Shown here piece after piece: positions 55,102 to 63,338 of a stretch of DNA of 64,000 nt. Every line of letters begins with the position of its first letter. Position 1 is the stretch's first letter. Origin of the DNA: Chitinophagales bacterium (GTDB lineage Bacteria; Bacteroidota; Bacteroidia; Chitinophagales; UBA8649); the NCBI GenBank assembly GCA_020635975.1, contig JACJYT010000006.1, positions 100,464 to 164,463 of the forward strand, given 5' to 3'. The notes under the pieces were generated by a model. That model saw nothing but the letters and a program-made list of their open reading frames with translations. It searched no databases and was not told the origin of the DNA. The position numbers and the translations under genes are program-made.

Positions 55102-56142
55102 ATGAAAACCTATATTCCATACGTTATTTTCCTATGTAGTTTATTCTTTTTGTTTCCGTTAAAAGCCCAAGATTGTGCTCCTTTTGTTAGCTCTAATTAT
55201 TCAGGAACAGTTCGAGTAACGATTTTCAGTGAAAATGGAGAATGTTTTACACTTAAAAAACTCAATGCCATTCTTAACCCTTCCCCAGCGAACCAAGTGG
55301 AATTTTCTACAAATATTGGTTTTACTCCTTTAGAGGTGAAGCTAGTTGATGGCACAATTATTACAAAAAAAATTGCTCTACCTGAAAATGCCTTAACAGC
55401 AACGTACAAGGTTTTTATTAATAAGAAAGGGGCCTATGATATCAAATTACTTCCTGCGATGTCTACAGGTTCTGGACCAACAGCCCAAGAACTTATGGAA
55501 CAAGCAAATGCTACTAGAGAGGCGTTTGTACAAGAGCAAAAAGCCAAAAGTGCTGCAGATGATAATATGGCAGCCCTGAATAAAATTCAGCAAATGAATT
55601 CGGAGTCAAAGAATAACTTCGATGCAGCCACGGGCGATGGAAGCAAAACTACTTCCTACTCAACAGATGTTTTTCAGAACAATGTAATATCAACAAACAC
55701 TTCTAGCAATACTAGCTTTGGCAATACAAGTAACACAAATACTAATAATTCCGACTTTATTCAAACTAGTTTAAATAGTCCAAGCCCTTCTGCTCCGCAA
55801 TCAGGAACAGGAATTACCTTAAAATTATCTAATGGAAGTAGTCCAGCACCTGGATGGAATATTCAAATAGCTTGCTTGTGCAACACGAATGGTAAAGGAG
55901 TAACTAATAGTCAAGGCATTGTGGTAATTCCTGCATCTGATATCCGATCTAAAAGTATAGATGTTTACGGCACAAGAGGAGACGAAAGCTTTAAGCTCGA
56001 AGGAGTTGTTACACTGGATAGCTTCAATTATGCTGAAATTGATCCAAGTCAGGTAATAAAAATGATTAACGATAAAGTACAAGAACTCGAAAAAATAAAT
56101 GAAATGAGTGAAGAAGAACTTTACAATATGTTTGGATACTAA
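55102..56142 (+). CDS. exported protein with Asn/Ser/Thr-rich linker, unknown
   Basis: A 346-residue exported protein (signal ending PLKAQ). A beta-rich N-terminal region (~25-115) is followed by a short helical segment (ELMEQANATREAFVQEQKAK) and a low-complexity linker rich in Ser, Thr and Asn (about 180-235). A second beta domain with CLCNTNGKGVTNSQG follows. The tail is acidic and helical. No family is recognised. Confidence 0.72.
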   Translation: MKTYIPYVIFLCSLFFLFPLKAQDCAPFVSSNYSGTVRVTIFSENGECFTLKKLNAILNPSPANQVEFSTNIGFTPLEVKLVDGTIITKKIALPENALTATYKVFINKKGAYDIKLLPAMSTGSGPTAQELMEQANATREAFVQEQKAKSAADDNMAALNKIQQMNSESKNNFDAATGDGSKTTSYSTDVFQNNVISTNTSSNTSFGNTSNTNTNNSDFIQTSLNSPSPSAPQSGTGITLKLSNGSSPAPGWNIQIACLCNTNGKGVTNSQGIVVIPASDIRSKSIDVYGTRGDESFKLEGVVTLDSFNYAEIDPSQVIKMINDKVQELEKINEMSEEELYNMFGY

Positions 56143-56178
56143 AGCCTCCCCTTAAAATTCTATTATTCAATCAATCAT

Positions 56179-56234
56179 TCAAAACTCAAAATTCAAAACT
56201 CAAAACTCAAAACTCAAAATTCAAAATTCAAAAT
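56179..56234. repeat. tandem heptamer repeat, eight units
   Basis: Eight uninterrupted copies of TCAAAAY (order C,T,C,C,C,T,T,T at the last base). The end lies 29 nt before the TACTTTTG promoter element of the next gene. Confidence 0.9.
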
Positions 56235-56262
56235 TACCCCCCCCTCTGTCTGAAAATTTATT

Positions 56263-56270
56263 TACTTTTG
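56263..56270 (+). promoter_or_regulatory. -7 promoter element with almost no leader
   Basis: TACTTTTG fits TAnnTTTG and ends only 7 nt before the ATG at 56278, implying a leaderless or nearly leaderless mRNA. Confidence 0.5.
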
Positions 56271-56277
56271 CAGCCTT

Positions 56278-57303
56278 ATGAAAGAGATTAAAACTGCACT
56301 TACAGAAATGCTAGGAATTAAATATCCTATCATTTTAGCTCCAATGTTTTTAGTGAGTAATGAAGAAATGAGTATAGAAGCAATTAAAGCTGGCATTGCA
56401 CCTTGTATTCCTGCTTTAAATTGGAGAACCGACGAGCAAATGCGTGCTGGTCTCCAAAAAATACGAGCTGCAGTTAGCGGTCCAATTGGAATTAACTTAA
56501 TAGTAAATAAATCGAATATTCATTACAAGCGTCAGCTAGCTACTTGTGTAGAAATGAAAGTTGATTTCATTATTACCTCTTTAGGTTCTCCAGAAGAAGT
56601 AATCCAAGCTTGCAAACCTCATGGCATCAAAGTGTTTTGTGACGTTGTAGATGTTGCTTACGCCAAAAAGGTAGAGAGTCTTGGCGCAGATGCAGTTATT
56701 GCAGTGAATAAAGAAGCAGGTGGACATGCCGGACCTATGCTAAGTACAGAGTTAATTCCTCTTTTAAGAGAAAATGTTAAGATTCCAGTTATTTCTGCAG
56801 GTGGCGTTGGCGACGGGGCAGGAATTTGGAAAAGAATCCATACCGACGGTGCCGTTGGGGTTAGTATGGGAAGCATCTTTATTGCTACTCCAGAAGCTCC
56901 TGTTTCGCAAGAATATAAGCAAGCTTGCGTTGATTATGGCGCAAAAGACATAGTTCTTACTACTAAAATTTCAGGATCTCCATGCACAGTAATCAATACG
57001 CCTTATGTTCAAAAAGTGGGGACGAAACAAAATTGGTTTGAAAAGCTTTTAAGTTCGAATAAGAAATTGAAGAAGTATGTAAAAATGCTTACGTTCTACA
57101 AAGGAATGAAAGCGGTAGAAAAAGCTGCTTTTAATTCTACCTACGAAACCGTTTGGTGTGCTGGTCCTTCTATAGAATATACCAAAGCTATTCGACCAGT
57201 AAAAGATATAGTTGCCGATTTAGTTGCCCAATACCACGAGGTAAACACCGACGAGCAGAAAAAAGAAGCTGCGATGGCAAACAGTGTGGTGAGAAGAAAT
57301 TAA
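56278..57303 (+). CDS. nitronate monooxygenase-like FMN oxidoreductase
   Basis: A 341-residue TIM-barrel flavoprotein of the 2-nitropropane dioxygenase/NMO family. Motifs are an N-terminal GIKYPIILAPMFLVSN, the phosphate-binding SAGGVGDGAGIW, EAGGHAGPML near the active site and GVSMGSIFIATPEAPVSQEYK. The real substrate is uncertain, since the family covers nitronates and other FMN-dependent reductions. It is followed at 14 nt by the serine hydrolase gene. Confidence 0.9.
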   Translation: MKEIKTALTEMLGIKYPIILAPMFLVSNEEMSIEAIKAGIAPCIPALNWRTDEQMRAGLQKIRAAVSGPIGINLIVNKSNIHYKRQLATCVEMKVDFIITSLGSPEEVIQACKPHGIKVFCDVVDVAYAKKVESLGADAVIAVNKEAGGHAGPMLSTELIPLLRENVKIPVISAGGVGDGAGIWKRIHTDGAVGVSMGSIFIATPEAPVSQEYKQACVDYGAKDIVLTTKISGSPCTVINTPYVQKVGTKQNWFEKLLSSNKKLKKYVKMLTFYKGMKAVEKAAFNSTYETVWCAGPSIEYTKAIRPVKDIVADLVAQYHEVNTDEQKKEAAMANSVVRRN

Positions 57304-57317
57304 ACCTAATTACGCTT

Positions 57318-58457
57318 ATGAAAAAAATACTCCTATTCCTCTTAATTCTCCTTTTACTTCCTTTTGCTTGGCTCTACCTCACTGGCAATGATTTTATTTT
57401 AACCGGCATTGCTAGAACCTATTTAAAGGGTAATCCAACCGCTAATATAGACGATCATCAATATTTTAAAACTAGAATTATAGAAGCTGGAGCGGAAACT
57501 CCTTGGCCCTTAAGTGCAGAATATGGCAAGGTGCATTTAAGCGATGAATTTTCCTCTTACCTTGAAAAAAATGATGCAGTAGCCTATCTCGTAGCTCATC
57601 ATGGCGAGTTAGTTTGCGAAAGCTATTTTGATGGCTATAACGATAGAAGTAAAACGAATTCTTTTTCGATGGCAAAAACGGTAGTGACCCTTCTACTTGG
57701 CATTGCTATTCAAGATGGCTATATAGAAAGTATCGACCAAAAATTGGTAGATTTTTTACCGGAGTTTCAAGACGATCCCTTAGGCTCTGAAGCAACGATA
57801 GGTTCTCTTTCTTCCATGTCTTCGGGCTATAATTGGGACGAAAGCTATTACAATCCTTTTAGTCCAACGGTACAATTATACTACGGCGATGATGTGGTAG
57901 ATTTTTTGGTAAACAGAGATTTTAGTCATGAAGTAGACAATTATTTCTACTATTCTAGTGCCTCTACCCAGTTATTAGCTATTTTAATTTCTAGAGCTTT
58001 ACAAGCCAAAAATCCAGAAATGACTCTGAGTGCTTACCTCAGCAATAAAATTTGGAAACCCTTAGGAATGAATGCAGATGCCTTATGGCATTTAGATGAT
58101 AGCGGCATGGAATTAGGCTATTGCTGCTTAAACACTAATGCTCAAAACTTTGCCAAACTTGGTCAATTGATGTTGCAAAATGGCAAATGGATGGAGCAAG
58201 AAATCGTAGATAGTAGCTTTATCTATTTGATGCATACACCGAAATTTGTAGATAATTATGGCTATGCTACTTGGTTGGGAAGCTATGAGGGAGAACCCTA
58301 CTATTATTTCCGTGGCCACTTAGGGCAATTTATTATTGTAGTGCCTCAGCACGATTTAATCGTTGTTCGTTTAGGCAAAACTACAGGAGGTGGTGTAGTG
58401 GAAGATAACTTGAGCATCTACATTAAAGAAGCCTTAAGTTTAGTTGGAGAAGAATGA
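57318..58457 (+). CDS. serine hydrolase, beta-lactamase (class C-like) family
   Basis: The ATG at 57318 starts a signal or anchor helix (KKILLFLLILLLLPFAWL). The longer in-frame extension overlaps the upstream gene and is not plausible. The ~379-residue protein has the active-site SMAK (Ser117 to Lys120), a YSSAS segment in place of YxN, and FRGHLGQF near the usual KTG/HxG position. The family includes esterases and peptidoglycan hydrolases. A lactamase role is not implied. Its stop overlaps the next start (ATGA). Confidence 0.9.
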   Translation: MKKILLFLLILLLLPFAWLYLTGNDFILTGIARTYLKGNPTANIDDHQYFKTRIIEAGAETPWPLSAEYGKVHLSDEFSSYLEKNDAVAYLVAHHGELVCESYFDGYNDRSKTNSFSMAKTVVTLLLGIAIQDGYIESIDQKLVDFLPEFQDDPLGSEATIGSLSSMSSGYNWDESYYNPFSPTVQLYYGDDVVDFLVNRDFSHEVDNYFYYSSASTQLLAILISRALQAKNPEMTLSAYLSNKIWKPLGMNADALWHLDDSGMELGYCCLNTNAQNFAKLGQLMLQNGKWMEQEIVDSSFIYLMHTPKFVDNYGYATWLGSYEGEPYYYFRGHLGQFIIVVPQHDLIVVRLGKTTGGGVVEDNLSIYIKEALSLVGEE

Positions 58458-59065
58458 AAATAAAGCTATTAATATTCACCATCTTTTTAAGTGGACTAAG
58501 CTATGCTCAGATGGATTCTTTGACTAATTATCAAGAAGCCAAGACTTATCAAGCAGAGTTGAATCATGAATATGCTCATGCAGAAACCAGTCCGCTAGAT
58601 GAAGCTGACTTAGCCAATTTCGACAGTCTCCCCTTCTTCCCTATTGATTTAGATTTTGTTGTAGAAGCTCGTTTTGAAAAGTTCAAAAAGAAGAAAGTTG
58701 CCATTATGGAAAGCTCAACAGCTAGAATGCCTGCTTATATTATTTATGGTAAATTATATTTCACCCTGCAAGGAAAAGAATTAGAACTAACGCTTTATCA
58801 AAGTCCGGACTTAATAAAAGTACCTGGACTAGAAGACTACCTCTTCCTGCCTTTTACCGATCTAAGTAATGGAGAAAGCACTTATGGTGGCGGTCGCTAC
58901 TTAGATTTTACCATACCTGAGCAAGAAATGGTAGTACTTAATTTCAATAAAGCTTACAATCCGTATTGCGCATATAGCGATAACTATTCTTGCCCGGTTC
59001 CTCCAAAAAATAATTTCTTGGATGTCTTGATTGAAGCCGGAGTTCAATATATAGCACACGATTAG
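58454..59065 (+). CDS. DUF1684 exported protein
   Basis: A 203-residue exported protein (signal ending LSYAQ). It has a DUF1684 core: SPLDEADLANFDSLPFFPID, YIIYGKLYFTLQGKELELTLYQ, LFLPFTDLSNGESTYGGGRYLD, then NPYCAYSDNYSCPVPPKNN. The last segment has a conserved Cys pair. Function is unknown. Translation is coupled to the serine hydrolase. Confidence 0.88.
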   Translation: MKIKLLIFTIFLSGLSYAQMDSLTNYQEAKTYQAELNHEYAHAETSPLDEADLANFDSLPFFPIDLDFVVEARFEKFKKKKVAIMESSTARMPAYIIYGKLYFTLQGKELELTLYQSPDLIKVPGLEDYLFLPFTDLSNGESTYGGGRYLDFTIPEQEMVVLNFNKAYNPYCAYSDNYSCPVPPKNNFLDVLIEAGVQYIAHD

Positions 59066-59147
59066 CTAGTACAGCTTGCTCGACTTGGACTATGCGACAA
59101 ACAATTACTTTCATTTTTTGTTTAAATTCGTAATTCAAAGCAATCCA

Positions 59148-60227
59148 ATGGAACAATTTTTAGCCTTTCTATCCCCAGGTATCGTTTACCTCTACATCTT
59201 TGTTTTACATCTTTTGGTCCCTGCTCGTTGGGTAACAGGTTATGTAACGAAAACTAATAGCGATGAAAAACTTCGCTATCGCTTAAACGGACTAATTGTA
59301 CTTTTCTTGAGCATTGCTACTTGGGCGGCTTTGGCTTATTTCGAGCTTATTCCTTGGGACTATTTCTACCTAGTGCGCTGGTATGCTTTAGCTGGTGCTA
59401 TTTTCTTCGGACTAGCATTCTCCTTTGCCTTAGTGCTTCCCTTTCCTAAGGTTAAAGATTCTTTTTTAGCCGATTTTTATTTGGGGAGATTAGAGAATCC
59501 ACAATTATGGGAAGGTCGCGTAGACGCAAAAATGTATCTTTATTTAATCGGAGCTATTTTGCTAGAAATAAATATTTTGAGCTTTGCAGCGCATCATCAT
59601 CTTACTTTTGGTGCAGAAGCAAACTACGGACTTTATGTGGCTACTGCCCTCTTAACTTATTTCGTATTAGACTATTTGACCTTTGAAGAAGTGCATTTAT
59701 ACACCTACGATTTCTTTGCGGAACGAGTTGGTTTCAAATTAGGCTGGGGTTGCATAGCTTTCTACCCTTTCTTCTACACCATTCCTTTTTGGTCGACTGC
59801 AAGCATGGCGAACCCCAACCAAAGCAAGATTTTGATGGCACTTGGGGTCTTGGTTTTCTTTGCGAGTTGGGCTTTGGCAAGAGGAGCAAATATGCAGAAG
59901 TATTTCTTTAAGAAAGATCCTAATAAAAGCTTCCTAGGCATAAAACCAGAAACCATTAGCGATGGCAAAAGAACCTTATTGGTAAACGGGTTTTGGGGCT
60001 TAAGCAGACACATTAACTATTTAGGCGAAATAGGGATGGCAACCGGCATTGTATTGGCGGTTGGATTGCTAGCAACACCTTGGCCTTGGTTATACCCGCT
60101 ATATTATGTTGCCTTATTATTCCCTCGCCAAATGGACGACGATAAACGCTGCGCAGCTAAATACGGCAAGCTTTGGGATGAGTATTTAAAGAAAGTTCCT
60201 TCAAGGATTATTCCGAAGGTTTATTAG
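59148..60227 (+). CDS. ERG4/ERG24 (delta(14)-sterol reductase-like) membrane protein
   Basis: I choose the ATG at 59148. The upstream extension reads poorly and lacks membrane features. The ~359-residue protein has about eight membrane helices. Its C-terminal part matches the ERG4/ERG24/ICMT fold: GFWGLSRHINYLGEIGMATG, then DDDKRCAAKYGKLWDEYLKK and PSRIIPKVY at the end. True sterol substrates are uncertain, as no sterol pathway is visible here. A 105-bp copy of its 3' end lies at 62992-63096. Confidence 0.85.
   Translation: MEQFLAFLSPGIVYLYIFVLHLLVPARWVTGYVTKTNSDEKLRYRLNGLIVLFLSIATWAALAYFELIPWDYFYLVRWYALAGAIFFGLAFSFALVLPFPKVKDSFLADFYLGRLENPQLWEGRVDAKMYLYLIGAILLEINILSFAAHHHLTFGAEANYGLYVATALLTYFVLDYLTFEEVHLYTYDFFAERVGFKLGWGCIAFYPFFYTIPFWSTASMANPNQSKILMALGVLVFFASWALARGANMQKYFFKKDPNKSFLGIKPETISDGKRTLLVNGFWGLSRHINYLGEIGMATGIVLAVGLLATPWPWLYPLYYVALLFPRQMDDDKRCAAKYGKLWDEYLKKVPSRIIPKVY
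60116..60220 (+). repeat. direct repeat DR1: original 3' end of the ERG24-like gene
   Basis: This 105-nt segment, from ATTATTCCC to GAAGGT, recurs at 62992-63096 with six differences that I count (99/105). It is the source copy because it is in a complete gene. Confidence 0.92.
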
Positions 60228-60299
60228 AAAGGTTTACAGCTAAAAGCGCAGGCAGAGATTTTAACCTCTGAATCCGGAACGTGCGGGAAATTCCCGTGC

Positions 60300-60321
60300 T
60301 GTCGGAAGCTTCCTTCCGACA
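60300..60321. repeat. REP-like hairpin, copy 1
   Basis: TGTCGGAAG and CTTCCGACA form a 9-bp perfect stem around CTTC, with the foot CGTGC on the left and TATCTGCAACAATA on the right. It is identical to copies 2, 3 and 5 near the RAYT gene. Confidence 0.9.
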
Positions 60322-60351
60322 TATCTGCAACAATATATTGATACTATTCCC

Positions 60352-60398
60352 CGTGCTGTCCTTGAGATTTGATTTTAAAAAATTTCAAGGACAGCACG
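60352..60398. repeat. long inverted repeat sharing the REP foot
   Basis: CGTGCTGTCCTTGA (60352-60365) and its exact complement (60385-60398) form a 14-bp stem, extendable by two weaker pairs. The loop is AT-rich. The arm starts with the same CGTGCTGTC as the REP-like hairpins. It lacks the T-run of a terminator. Confidence 0.85.
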
Positions 60399-60824
60399 AA
60401 AAATAATATTGAGTAATGAGATTTTAGAATTTAGATTGTTCTACTATTCGATTTTTCGATATGCGACTGTTCGACTTGTTTTGGCTGGGCATTTTACTTC
60501 GTTTTCAGAACACAAGCCTACCTCTCCAATTAGTTTCTCATTATAGTGATGGTTTGAATAATATACCATGACACAGTGAACTAGCTCCCGAAAGCACGAA
60601 AAGTTCCTACTTATCTTATCTTTTACCCTTCAGGAAAGATCTGATTGATATCACCTTTTGAGTTGAGAAATATCATTATATTTTCTTTTAGAACTTATTA
60701 ACTTCGTAGATACCTACTTTCTAATTGAAGTCGTTTTGTTTGTTTTTTTGTTACAAGTGCGGATAGTTTTTTAGAAGGAAGTAGAAATACATATTAGAAT
60801 TTAAGACCCTAAAAACATGATAAA

Positions 60825-62948
60825 ATGAAAAAAATTTTATTCCTTTTCCTGGCTATAGTAATACTTTCAAACTCTTCAGCTCAAAGCCAAAAAGGGCAAG
60901 ATATTGATGGCGAAGCAATAAGTGATCAATCTGGCCAATCGATTAGTATGCCAGATGCTAATACACTAGCCATTGGAGCTAGAAATAATAACGGAAACGG
61001 AACTGGATCGGGACAGGTAAGAGTTTATCGTTGGTTCAATAATTCTTGGGTGCAAAAGGGACAAGATATTGATGGAGAAAATGCTTTTGATGGTTCAGGA
61101 TTTGCTGTAAGTATGCCTGACTCTAATACGGTAGCAATAGGCTCAATTAACAACAGTGACAATGGGCTAAATTCAGGTCACGTAAGAGTTTTTTCTTGGA
61201 ATGGGATTAATTGGGTACAAAAAGGTCAGGATATAGATGGAGAGTTTTCCGGGGATAATTCGGGATATTCAGTAAGTATGCCAGATGCCAATACTGTCGC
61301 CATTGGAGCTACTGGAAATAGCGATTTTGCAGTTGATGCTGGTCATGTTAGAATATACGAATGGAACAACAATGACTGGATTCAAAAAGGACAAGATATT
61401 GATGGAGAAGCTTTAGGTGAAGAATCTGGGTTTGTGGTGAGCATGCCCAATCCCAATATGGTTGCTATTGGTGCACCACTAAACAACGATAACGGATTTG
61501 AGGCAGGGCAAGTGAGAGTATATAGTTTTAACGGAACTTCATGGCAACAATTAGGACAAGATATAAATGGTGAAAGTTCAGGAGATCAATCCGGTAGATC
61601 TATTAGTATGCCCGATGCCTTTACACTAGCGATAGGTGCATTTTATAATAGTGGTAGCGCGCTGAGAGCTGGACATGCAAGGATTTATACTTGGGACGGC
61701 AATCTTTGGGTTCAGAAGGGACAAGATATTGATGGTGAGGCAGCAGAAGATAGATCAGGGAGTGCAGTAAGCATGCCAGACTCTAATACTATTGCCATTG
61801 GAGCAGTAGGTAATGACGACAATGGAATTTCCTCTGGACAGGCACGCGTGTATTCTTGGAACGGAAGCTCTTGGCTTCAAATTGGACAAGATATTGATGG
61901 TGAAGCAGCAGGGGATCAATGCGGAAATGCAATTAGTATGTCGGATGCAAGCACATTAGCTGTTGCAGCAAGAAATAATGATGGAAATGGAGATAATTCT
62001 GGACACGTACGAGTATTCTGTTTACCCACCTTCTCCACTATAAGCATTACCAGCTGTAATAGCTATAACTCACCTAGCGGAAATTATACTTGGAATTCCA
62101 GCAACACATACTTCGACACTATTTCTAATTCTGTTGGCTGTGATAGTATCATCACTATTAGCTTAACAATACTCAACAGTTCTAGTAGTGCCATCTCTCC
62201 TGTTGTTTGCGGAAGCTATACTTCACCAAGCGGTAATTATACATGGACTGCAAGCGGCAACTATAGCGATACTTTAGTGAATGCTCTTGGTTGTGATAGT
62301 ATTATTTCTATCAACCTAAGTATTAACAACAATACTAGCAGCACCATTAGTCCAAGTGCTTGTTCTAGCTACACATCCCCTAGTGGCGTTTATTCTTGGT
62401 CTAATAGCGGAACCTATTCAGATACCATTACAAATTCATCTGGCTGCGATAGTATTATTACTATTAATCTTACCATAGATACTCTCAACTTATCTCTTAG
62501 TCAAGCTGGTGCAACATTGAGCGCAGATCAAGCTGGTGCAAGCTACCAATGGCTTAGTTGTCCGACTTACACAATTATCCCTACAGCCGAATTGCAAAGC
62601 TATACTGCTACTAGCAATGGAGACTATGCCGTAATTATTTCTAATGGTTCTTGTATAGACACGTCTTTATGTTACAACATAAGTGGCCTAGGTATTCTTG
62701 AAAATAGTTTTGGTAATGAGTTCGTAGTTTATCCTAACCCAACGCTTGGACAGCTATCCATTGACTTAGGGGAAAGCTATATAGAAGTGAAAGCTCAACT
62801 GAGAGATTTGAGTGGTAGATTACTTTCAGAAAGTTCTTTTGCAGAAAGCAGATTTTTAAAATTAGATATTACTGAAACTAGTGGAGTTTACTTGCTACAA
62901 ATTCAAGCAGGAGATAAAGCTGCGATAGTAAGAATAGTTAAAAAATAA
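60825..62948 (+). CDS. modular repeat protein with T9SS sorting domain
   Basis: A 707-residue exported protein (signal ending NSSAQ). About seven repeats of ~54 residues follow, each built as GQDIDGEAxGDxSG, SMPDxNTxAIGA, then VRVYxWNGxxW; they look like propeller blades. Three ~46-residue modules come next, rich in Cys, Ser and Gly (YTSPSGNYTW, SVGCDSIITISL). The C-terminal ~75 residues are a T9SS sorting domain (FVVYPNPTLGQLSIDL). It is flanked by the 105-bp direct repeats DR1 and DR2. Confidence 0.87.
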   Translation: MKKILFLFLAIVILSNSSAQSQKGQDIDGEAISDQSGQSISMPDANTLAIGARNNNGNGTGSGQVRVYRWFNNSWVQKGQDIDGENAFDGSGFAVSMPDSNTVAIGSINNSDNGLNSGHVRVFSWNGINWVQKGQDIDGEFSGDNSGYSVSMPDANTVAIGATGNSDFAVDAGHVRIYEWNNNDWIQKGQDIDGEALGEESGFVVSMPNPNMVAIGAPLNNDNGFEAGQVRVYSFNGTSWQQLGQDINGESSGDQSGRSISMPDAFTLAIGAFYNSGSALRAGHARIYTWDGNLWVQKGQDIDGEAAEDRSGSAVSMPDSNTIAIGAVGNDDNGISSGQARVYSWNGSSWLQIGQDIDGEAAGDQCGNAISMSDASTLAVAARNNDGNGDNSGHVRVFCLPTFSTISITSCNSYNSPSGNYTWNSSNTYFDTISNSVGCDSIITISLTILNSSSSAISPVVCGSYTSPSGNYTWTASGNYSDTLVNALGCDSIISINLSINNNTSSTISPSACSSYTSPSGVYSWSNSGTYSDTITNSSGCDSIITINLTIDTLNLSLSQAGATLSADQAGASYQWLSCPTYTIIPTAELQSYTATSNGDYAVIISNGSCIDTSLCYNISGLGILENSFGNEFVVYPNPTLGQLSIDLGESYIEVKAQLRDLSGRLLSESSFAESRFLKLDITETSGVYLLQIQAGDKAAIVRIVKK

Positions 62949-62991
62949 ATACCAGAATACTCATATATTTTTTAAGATTTACCCAGTTAAA

Positions 62992-63096
62992 ATTATTCCC
63001 ACGCCAAATGGACGACGATAAGCGTTGTGCAGCTAAATACGGCAAGCTTTGGCATGAGTATTTAAAGAAAGTTCCTTCTAGGATTATTCCGAAGGT
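62992..63096 (+). pseudogene. duplicated 3' fragment of the ERG24-like gene (DR2)
   Basis: A 105-nt copy of 60116-60220 with six substitutions. It has no start region and its original stop is replaced: homology ends at GAAGGT and is followed at once by TCTCGTGCTGTCGG, the edge of REP-like hairpin 2. It is a gene fragment, not a functional gene. Confidence 0.9.
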
Positions 63097-63103
63097 CTCG
63101 TGC

Positions 63104-63309
63104 TGTCGGAAGCTTCCTTCCGACATATCTGCTACAATTCCCGTGCTGTCGGAAGCTTCCTTCCGACATATCTGCAACAATATTCCCGTGTTGTAGGGAG
63201 TTTCCTCCCGACATTACTGAATACTATTCGTACATTAACTTAAGCGATAAAATCAAGATAATGAACTATTGGGAGATCTTCTCGTGCTGTCGGAAGCTTC
63301 CTTCCGACA
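63104..63309. repeat. cluster of four REP-like hairpins (copies 2-5)
   Basis: Hairpins at 63104-63125, 63147-63168, 63192-63213 and 63288-63309. Three are identical to copy 1 in the stem. The 63192 copy has the arms TGTAGGGAG and CTCCCGACA: the A-to-G and T-to-C changes keep one pair, while one A-G mismatch appears. Spacers share ATATCTGC(A/T)ACAAT. The cluster lies just 3' of the RAYT gene. The 390-nt gap 62949-63338 holds no other gene that I can support. Confidence 0.9.
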
Positions 63310-63338
63310 TATCTGCTACAATATATTGATACTATTAC

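Larger units (their letters stand above)
60228..60824. other. 597-nt non-coding stretch before the 60825 gene
   Basis: It holds REP-like hairpin 1, the long inverted repeat and a TTCGA-rich repeat (60408-60478, CTATTCGATTTTTCGATATG). A short palindrome CGGGAAATTCCCG lies at 60285-60297. I find no convincing TAnnTTTG promoter and no gene. Confidence 0.7.

Noticed and set aside
56179..56234. heptamer array as a CRISPR array
   Set aside because: Units are contiguous with no spacers and no cas genes are present.
57153..57317. N-terminal extension of the serine hydrolase
   Set aside because: It overlaps the upstream flavin oxidoreductase in another frame and would hide a clean signal helix that starts at 57318.
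60352..60398. inverted repeat as a transcription terminator
   Set aside because: There is no T-run after either arm on either strand, and it shares its arms with the REP-like hairpins.
63008..63196. 62-residue open frame starting in the duplicated gene fragment
   Set aside because: It is the 3' end of the ERG24-like gene running into hairpins. It has no start region or fold of its own.
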